Shown in pieces: positions 6,433-10,052 of a stretch of 10,052 nucleotides of DNA. The stretch comes from Rhodospirillales bacterium (GTDB taxonomy: Bacteria; Pseudomonadota; Alphaproteobacteria; ATCC43930; CGMCC-115725): contig JAATGI010000152.1 of the NCBI GenBank assembly GCA_015654725.1, forward strand, positions 1 to 10,052. The letters are read 5' to 3'. The position numbers were made by a program, and so were the translations under genes. Every line of letters begins with the position of its first letter. Within the stretch, counting starts at the first letter, position 1. Under the pieces are notes generated by a model. It searched no databases. It had not been told where the DNA came from and saw only the letters and a program-made list of their open reading frames with translations.

Positions 6433-7572
6433 TTAAGAACCCCAAATCTGTGCCGCGGTCTCGGCCAACAACGCCAACTTGCGCCGTTCGACTTCGATGG
6501 TGAAATCGGTGCCGAACAGATTAGTCGAGAAGCCGCATTGCGGGCAGATGCCAAGCTGCGCGATATCCACGGAACGTGCCGCTTCGTCCACGCGACGCTT
6601 CAGCGCGTCCTTGTCCTCGAGCCGCGAATCCTTGGTCGAGACGATGCCGAGCAGCACCTGCTTGCCCTTAGGAACATGACGCAAGGGCGTGAAATCGCCG
6701 GCCCGCGGCGTGTCGTATTCCAACAGGAAAGCGTCGATATTCGCCAAGTCGAACACCGCCTTGGCGACCGGCTCGTAGCCGCCATCGCCGCCCCAGAAGG
6801 CGTTCATGTTGCCGCGGCACATATGCATCGCGACCACCATGTCCTTCGGCCGCTTCGCCACGATGGCATCGAGAACCTGGACATAGGTAGCGATCAGCGT
6901 ATCGGGATCGTCGCCGCGCGCCGCAGACATCCGGCGGTGCCGCGGGTCGCATAAATAAGGCAGCATGCACTCGTCGATCTGCAGGAACTTGCAGCCCGCC
7001 GCGGCCAGCTTGTCGATCTCGGCGCGATAGGCCGCGATCATGTCCATCCAGAAGCCGTCCATATCCTTGTAGACCGACGGCACGAAATCCGCGTCGCGGA
7101 GAAAATGCACGATCGGCGGGCCAGGGATCGTCGCCTTCGCCGTTTTGCTCGTCCCGGCTTTGAGGAAGCTGAAATTCGTGGCGAGCGTGCTGTCGCGCGG
7201 CCGGATCGGCCCCTCGACCTTGATGCCAGCGATCGGCCGCGTCTCTCCTGCTGCGTTGATTAGCGTGATCGGCGTTTTGCCGGTATAGGAAATGGTGAGC
7301 CCGGAAAAGCCGAGCAGGAAATCCGTCCACCAGCTCCGGCGCCGGTAGTCGCCATCCGTGACAACCGAGAGGCCGGCATCCTCCTGTAATCTCACCACGT
7401 CGCGGATATGGCGATCCTCGATCGCGGTCAGCTCGGCATTGCGATGCGGACCGAGATTGTGATCGGCGTCGTGCTCGCCCAAGAGCCGGATGCGCGCCTC
7501 GCGCAATTCCGCCGGCCGCAACAGGCTGCCGACATGATCGACGTGTAGATGGGATGCTTCAGCCAAGAGCAT
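6433..7572 (-). CDS. Stand-alone MetE-type (cobalamin-independent methionine synthase C-terminal domain) methyltransferase
   Basis: A 379-residue protein of the UROD/MetE-like superfamily, corresponding to the catalytic C-terminal half of MetE without its N-terminal folate-binding barrel. It opens with HVDHVGSLLRP and has VTDGDYRRRSWW (71-82) and a QIDE motif (198-201). The zinc ligands expected of MetE are all present: H250 and C252 in MHMCRGN, E285 in FLLEYD, and C346 in CPQCGFST. The E-to-C distance of 61 residues matches MetE. It should therefore bind zinc and activate a thiol for methyl or alkyl transfer. Within a catabolic cluster, and without the N-terminal barrel, it is more likely to move a methyl or alkyl group from or to a pathway compound than to make methionine; this is inference. 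The ATG at 7572 has AGGGGA at 7576-7581, overlapping the preceding stop. Confidence 0.87.
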   Translation of the reverse strand: MLLAEASHLHVDHVGSLLRPAELREARIRLLGEHDADHNLGPHRNAELTAIEDRHIRDVVRLQEDAGLSVVTDGDYRRRSWWTDFLLGFSGLTISYTGKTPITLINAAGETRPIAGIKVEGPIRPRDSTLATNFSFLKAGTSKTAKATIPGPPIVHFLRDADFVPSVYKDMDGFWMDMIAAYRAEIDKLAAAGCKFLQIDECMLPYLCDPRHRRMSAARGDDPDTLIATYVQVLDAIVAKRPKDMVVAMHMCRGNMNAFWGGDGGYEPVAKAVFDLANIDAFLLEYDTPRAGDFTPLRHVPKGKQVLLGIVSTKDSRLEDKDALKRRVDEAARSVDIAQLGICPQCGFSTNLFGTDFTIEVERRKLALLAETAAQIWGS

Positions 7573-7579
7573 GTTTCCC

Positions 7580-8584
7580 CTATTTCTTGTTGGCTAACGC
7601 GGGCATCACCTCGCGCGCGAACAAATCGATCGACCGTTGCGCGATCGCCATATCGAGATCGCCAAACACGAATTGGCCGACCAGATAATCGATGCTCGAC
7701 ACGGCAATCGCCTCTTGCAGCCACGCCGTCACGGTGGCGGGCGTGCCGGCAATACCCCTGCCGGTCTTGATCATGTCGGCGAAGGTTTCCGGCTGCTCGC
7801 CCAGCATCGGTCCAGTGCCGTGAAGGCGATAGAGATAATTGAAGCTCATGCGCCAAGTGGTGAAGCCCTCTTCCGCCGCGTCGCGCGCCGCTAAGTCGCT
7901 CTCCGCCACGACGATGAACTGGCCGAGCCCCACCTTGCGCGCGGCGGCATCGGCGCTGGCGGCGGCGCGATAGGCGTCGGCAATCGGCTTCATCGCCTTC
8001 GGCGGCAGCAGGCTGACGATGTTGGCGCCGCGCTGCGCCGCGGTTTCGGCGCTGCCGACCGATTGCACGCCCATCCAAAGCGGCGGATACGGCGTCTGGA
8101 ACGGCTCGATCGCCATCGGCACGTCGGTGAAACGATAGGCCGGGCCCTCGTGCGTCAGCGTCTTCTGCGTCATGCCCTTGAGCATGATGTCGAGAATCTC
8201 GTCGTACTGCGCGCGCGTCTGTTCCGGAACCAATCCGTAATAGCGCGCTTCAAACGGCGAGATGCCGCGTCCGACGCCGATTTGCAGGCGGCCCCGGCTC
8301 ATCTGGTCGAGCATGCAGATTTCTTCGACCAAGCGGAGCGGATGATAGAACGGCAAGAGATAGACCAGCGGGCCGAACCGGAGCTGCCGCGTACGTTGTG
8401 CCACGGCGGCAAGATAAAGACCTGGCGACGAGGCTAGGCCGAGCGGCGTCGCGTGATGCTCGGCGACATGGTAGCCGTAGAAACCATATCGGTCGTAGGC
8501 CTCAACCAGCCGCAGCCGTGCGTCGAAATAATCCGCCAACGCCATCTTGCTGCGATCGACATGATCGAAAACACCGAATTCCAT
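7580..8584 (-). CDS. Luciferase-like (LLM class) flavin-dependent monooxygenase
   Basis: A 334-residue member of the bacterial-luciferase-like family, a TIM-barrel flavoprotein using reduced FMN (or F420 in relatives) and O2 to oxygenate its substrate. Family marks are MEFGVFDHVD at the start, VAEHHATP (40-47), LPFYHPLRLVEE (77-88), DQMSRGRLQIGVGRG (93-107) and LWMGVQS (169-175). The reading frame is open to a GTG at 8596, but I chose ATG 8584: family members begin with M-(x)-FG, and GGTGGA lies about seven bases upstream, whereas the GTG has no ribosome binding site. No flavin reductase gene is seen nearby, so reduced flavin must come from elsewhere. It overlaps nothing and is followed after 7 bp by the MetE-like gene, indicating co-transcription. 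The substrate is unknown; alkane, aromatic, heterocycle or sulfonate oxygenation are all known in the family. Confidence 0.92.
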   Translation of the reverse strand: MEFGVFDHVDRSKMALADYFDARLRLVEAYDRYGFYGYHVAEHHATPLGLASSPGLYLAAVAQRTRQLRFGPLVYLLPFYHPLRLVEEICMLDQMSRGRLQIGVGRGISPFEARYYGLVPEQTRAQYDEILDIMLKGMTQKTLTHEGPAYRFTDVPMAIEPFQTPYPPLWMGVQSVGSAETAAQRGANIVSLLPPKAMKPIADAYRAAASADAAARKVGLGQFIVVAESDLAARDAAEEGFTTWRMSFNYLYRLHGTGPMLGEQPETFADMIKTGRGIAGTPATVTAWLQEAIAVSSIDYLVGQFVFGDLDMAIAQRSIDLFAREVMPALANKK

Positions 8585-8595
8585 CGCTTTATCCA

Positions 8596-8624
8596 CCGCA
8601 ACAAATGTGGCCGCCGCAACAAAT
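8596..8624. repeat. Direct repeat of 11 bp upstream of the monooxygenase gene
   Basis: CCGCAACAAAT occurs at 8596-8606 and again at 8614-8624, an 18-bp period. It sits between the broken isochorismatase stop and the monooxygenase ribosome binding site. It could be an operator-like element or a small duplication. Confidence 0.45.
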
Positions 8625-8950
8625 CACCGAGACGATCGCCATGGCGCCGGCGGCATCAGCCACGGCTCGGATTCCGTTCGAGATGAGAAACCGATCTGGT
8701 CGGTCGACGGGATGTCGCCGAAGGAAAGATAGAACGCGCGCAGCGAGATGTTGTGATCCTCGTCGCTCATCGCGGCATTGGCGTCTGTCACCGTGATCGT
8801 GCGGAAATTCAGCATCATCGCGTCGCGCGCCGACGACTCACAACAAAGCAGCGCCGCGCGGCGGGGATCGAATTCGTCATAGACATGGGCGCGGCCGCAG
8901 TGATGGATCACGCGCTCGGTAATGTCGTCGGGGATCACGACGCGATGCAT
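8624..8950 (-). pseudogene. Isochorismatase-family cysteine hydrolase with large internal deletion
   Basis: A 108-codon frame that joins the two ends of a normally 210-240-residue isochorismatase-family hydrolase. Residues 1-34 (MHRVVIPDDITERVI, then GRAHVYDEFDPRRAAL) are the typical N-terminus. From residue 35 the reading jumps to LCCESSARDAMMLNFRTI, then VTDANAAMSDEDHN and FYLSFGDI, the C-terminal part that normally follows the catalytic cysteine motif TNVCCES. The middle, about 120-130 residues, is gone, including the strand-1 catalytic Asp (VVVDxQ) and the Lys, so it should be inactive even though the frame is open and the Cys remains. The tail after STDQI also looks out of frame with relatives. 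It starts 13 bp after the upstream SDR stop with a weak ribosome binding site. Intact relatives hydrolyse C-N bonds (N-carbamoyl compounds, maleamate, nicotinamide) or vinyl ethers. Confidence 0.78.
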
Positions 8951-8963
8951 CGCACGACTTCGT

Positions 8964-9773
8964 TCAGCACGCGGTCCAGCCGCCGTCTTGCGCGATGAGT
9001 TGGCCGGTGACGTAGCGCGACGCGGGTGCGGCGAGATAAAGCGCCAGCCCCAATATTTCCGCCGGCTCGCCGGTGCGTCCCATTGGAATGCGCGCCTTGA
9101 TCTCGGCCGTGAACCGCGCCTGCTCGTTGGCGTCCATTTTAGAGCGACGGTAATCACCGAGCCGCGTCCCGAACAGCCAACCCGGTGCGATGGCATTGAC
9201 GCGGATATTGTCGGCCGCATATTCGACGGCGAGCTGTTTGGTCAGGCCGACTATCCCCGCCTTGGTCGCCGCATAGTGCAAGCCGGTGCTCGGAAAGCCC
9301 GGATAGTAGCCGCCGGCGGCGCCGAGGACCGACGCGATATTGATGATCGAGCCCTCGTGGCCGAGCATCAGCGGCAGCGCCGCGCGGGTCACCAGAAATG
9401 TACCGGTAAGATTGATCGCGACGACGCGGTGCCAATCGGTAACGCTCAGCTCGTGGGTCCGGGCGGGCATGGCCGCGACGCCGGCGCAATTGACCAGGAT
9501 GTCGAGGCGATGCCCCCGCTCCCGCAACGGCTCGAACGCCGTCTCGACCGATGCTTCGCCAGCGACATCAAGTGGTACCGCTGCGGCATTGCCCTCACGG
9601 TCTTGGATACCACGCACCACGGTATCGAGGCGCGACCTCTCGATATCCGCACAAAAGACCTCGGCGCCCGCCGCCGCGAAGCCCTCCGCGATGACCTGTC
9701 CCAATCCGCTGGCAGCCCCTGTGACAAACGCGACCCGGCCGTCTAGCTGGAACAGCACGTCGGTCGTTGCCAT
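8964..9773 (-). CDS. SDR family NAD-dependent oxidoreductase (first gene of the cluster)
   Basis: A 269-residue short-chain dehydrogenase/reductase. Motifs are TGAASGLG (18-25), D43 in CADIE (suggesting NAD preference), NCAG (95-98, a variant of NNAG), and the tetrad N121, S148, Y167 and K171. It ends in VTGQLIAQDGGW. The gap between catalytic Ser and Tyr is 19 residues instead of the usual 13, because of a glycine/proline-rich insert (GGYYPGFPSTG). This would enlarge the substrate loop. The open frame begins at 9806, but ATG 9773 is the better start: it gives the normal N-terminal length and has a G-rich Shine-Dalgarno (GTGGGGGGTG, complement of 9781-9790). It is the first gene on the strand for which coding is certain, so the operon promoter should lie to its right, in 9774-10052 or beyond. 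Substrate unknown. Confidence 0.92.
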   Translation of the reverse strand: MATTDVLFQLDGRVAFVTGAASGLGQVIAEGFAAAGAEVFCADIERSRLDTVVRGIQDREGNAAAVPLDVAGEASVETAFEPLRERGHRLDILVNCAGVAAMPARTHELSVTDWHRVVAINLTGTFLVTRAALPLMLGHEGSIINIASVLGAAGGYYPGFPSTGLHYAATKAGIVGLTKQLAVEYAADNIRVNAIAPGWLFGTRLGDYRRSKMDANEQARFTAEIKARIPMGRTGEPAEILGLALYLAAPASRYVTGQLIAQDGGWTAC

Positions 9774-10052
9774 GAAATGCCACCCCCCACCAAGCCATTT
9801 TCGCAAAATACGTGACTGATCATCTCAGCACCGTCGACTATATCATCGTCGCTCGCCTTAACCAGGTCGAGCGATCGAGCCTGGACGCAGGGGCAGATGC
9901 GGTTCGACGCATCGGCGATTCACTTCGCGGCGCAAGGCGTCACGGCGAGAGGCCATGACATCGTGATCGGGGCCGCGTCGAATCCGTACACCGCGCGCGA
10001 ATGGACGTGTGTGGTCGTCAAACCCCCCATGGTTCAGCGGCGATCGATCAGA
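9774..10052. other. Right-end stretch without an assignable gene
   Basis: No recognised gene. Two frames look mildly coding. One is a plus-strand frame open from about 9816 to the window edge, with a possible ATG at 9897 behind GCAGGGGC (MRFDASAIHFAAQG..., then IVIGAASNPYTAREW). The other is a minus-strand frame interrupted by one TGA (SRAVYGFDAAPIT... then SLDLVKASDDDIVDGAEMI). Neither matches a family I know, and at most one can be real. The promoter of the minus-strand cluster could lie here, but I see no convincing -35/-10 pair. Confidence 0.3.

Noticed and set aside
5256..6503. A 415-codon plus-strand open frame
   Set aside because: Antisense to the M24 gene; no family resemblance and no ribosome binding site.
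6417..6554. Longer N-terminus for the M24 protein (start at 6554)
   Set aside because: It would overlap the MetE-like gene's 3' end by over 100 bp and reads unlike the family; ATG 6416 has GGGAGG just upstream.
8951..9220. Longer N-terminus for the isochorismatase-like fragment (start at 9220)
   Set aside because: The extra residues are an out-of-frame shadow of the upstream SDR; the family N-terminus begins at ATG 8950.
1..10052. CRISPR array, retron, toxin-antitoxin or phage defence system
   Set aside because: No regularly spaced repeats beyond two-copy tandems, no reverse transcriptase, nuclease or small paired toxin/antitoxin genes; the gene content is metabolic.

Overview
The window is GC-rich, densely coded DNA with short intergenic gaps. 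It carries a catabolic-type gene set (two SDRs, an aldehyde dehydrogenase, a flavin luciferase-like monooxygenase, an ACMSD-type amidohydrolase, a periplasmic leucine-binding-type protein). This suggests a soil or water proteobacterium, most likely an alphaproteobacterium. That placement rests on style and gene content only; there is no rRNA or marker gene to fix it. Every intact gene reads on the minus strand, so transcription runs from right to left.

Right and centre (about 9773 down to 2149): one compact, probably co-transcribed cluster of nine reading frames. In order of transcription they are: SDR oxidoreductase; an isochorismatase-family gene shrunk by a large internal deletion; a luciferase-like flavin monooxygenase; a stand-alone MetE-type methyltransferase with a complete zinc site; a creatinase/prolidase-fold (M24) protein that has lost most of its metal ligands; a 53-codon stub of a second MetE/UroD-like gene; a second SDR; an ACMSD-like metal-dependent amidohydrolase/decarboxylase; and an orphan periplasmic binding protein. 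Gaps are mostly 3-40 nt, with one TGATG stop/start overlap. Together they look like uptake followed by oxidation, methyl-group or C-N chemistry and decarboxylation/hydrolysis of a small organic (possibly aromatic, N- or O-methylated) compound. The substrate cannot be read from the sequence. Two of the nine genes are broken, so the pathway may be incomplete here or complemented elsewhere.

Left-centre (about 1203-2148): a gene-poor scar. It contains on the plus strand the C-terminal tail of a NitT/TauT-type ABC permease, overlapping by ATGA the first dozen codons of its ATPase, with both genes cut off. The scar is bracketed by 12-nt-period tandem repeats built on TGTTGGT, in opposite orientations, plus hairpins and a tRNA T-arm-like stretch. 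This is what a former recombination or insertion site might look like.

Left end (1-1202): a TauE/SafE (TSUP) anion-exporter gene split by a one-base frameshift that happens to create an ATGA stop/start overlap, preceded by a plausible sigma-70 promoter. After it comes the start of an aldehyde dehydrogenase gene that runs off the left edge. The TSUP exporter and the sulfonate/nitrate-type ABC remnant may both be leftovers of organosulfur metabolism.
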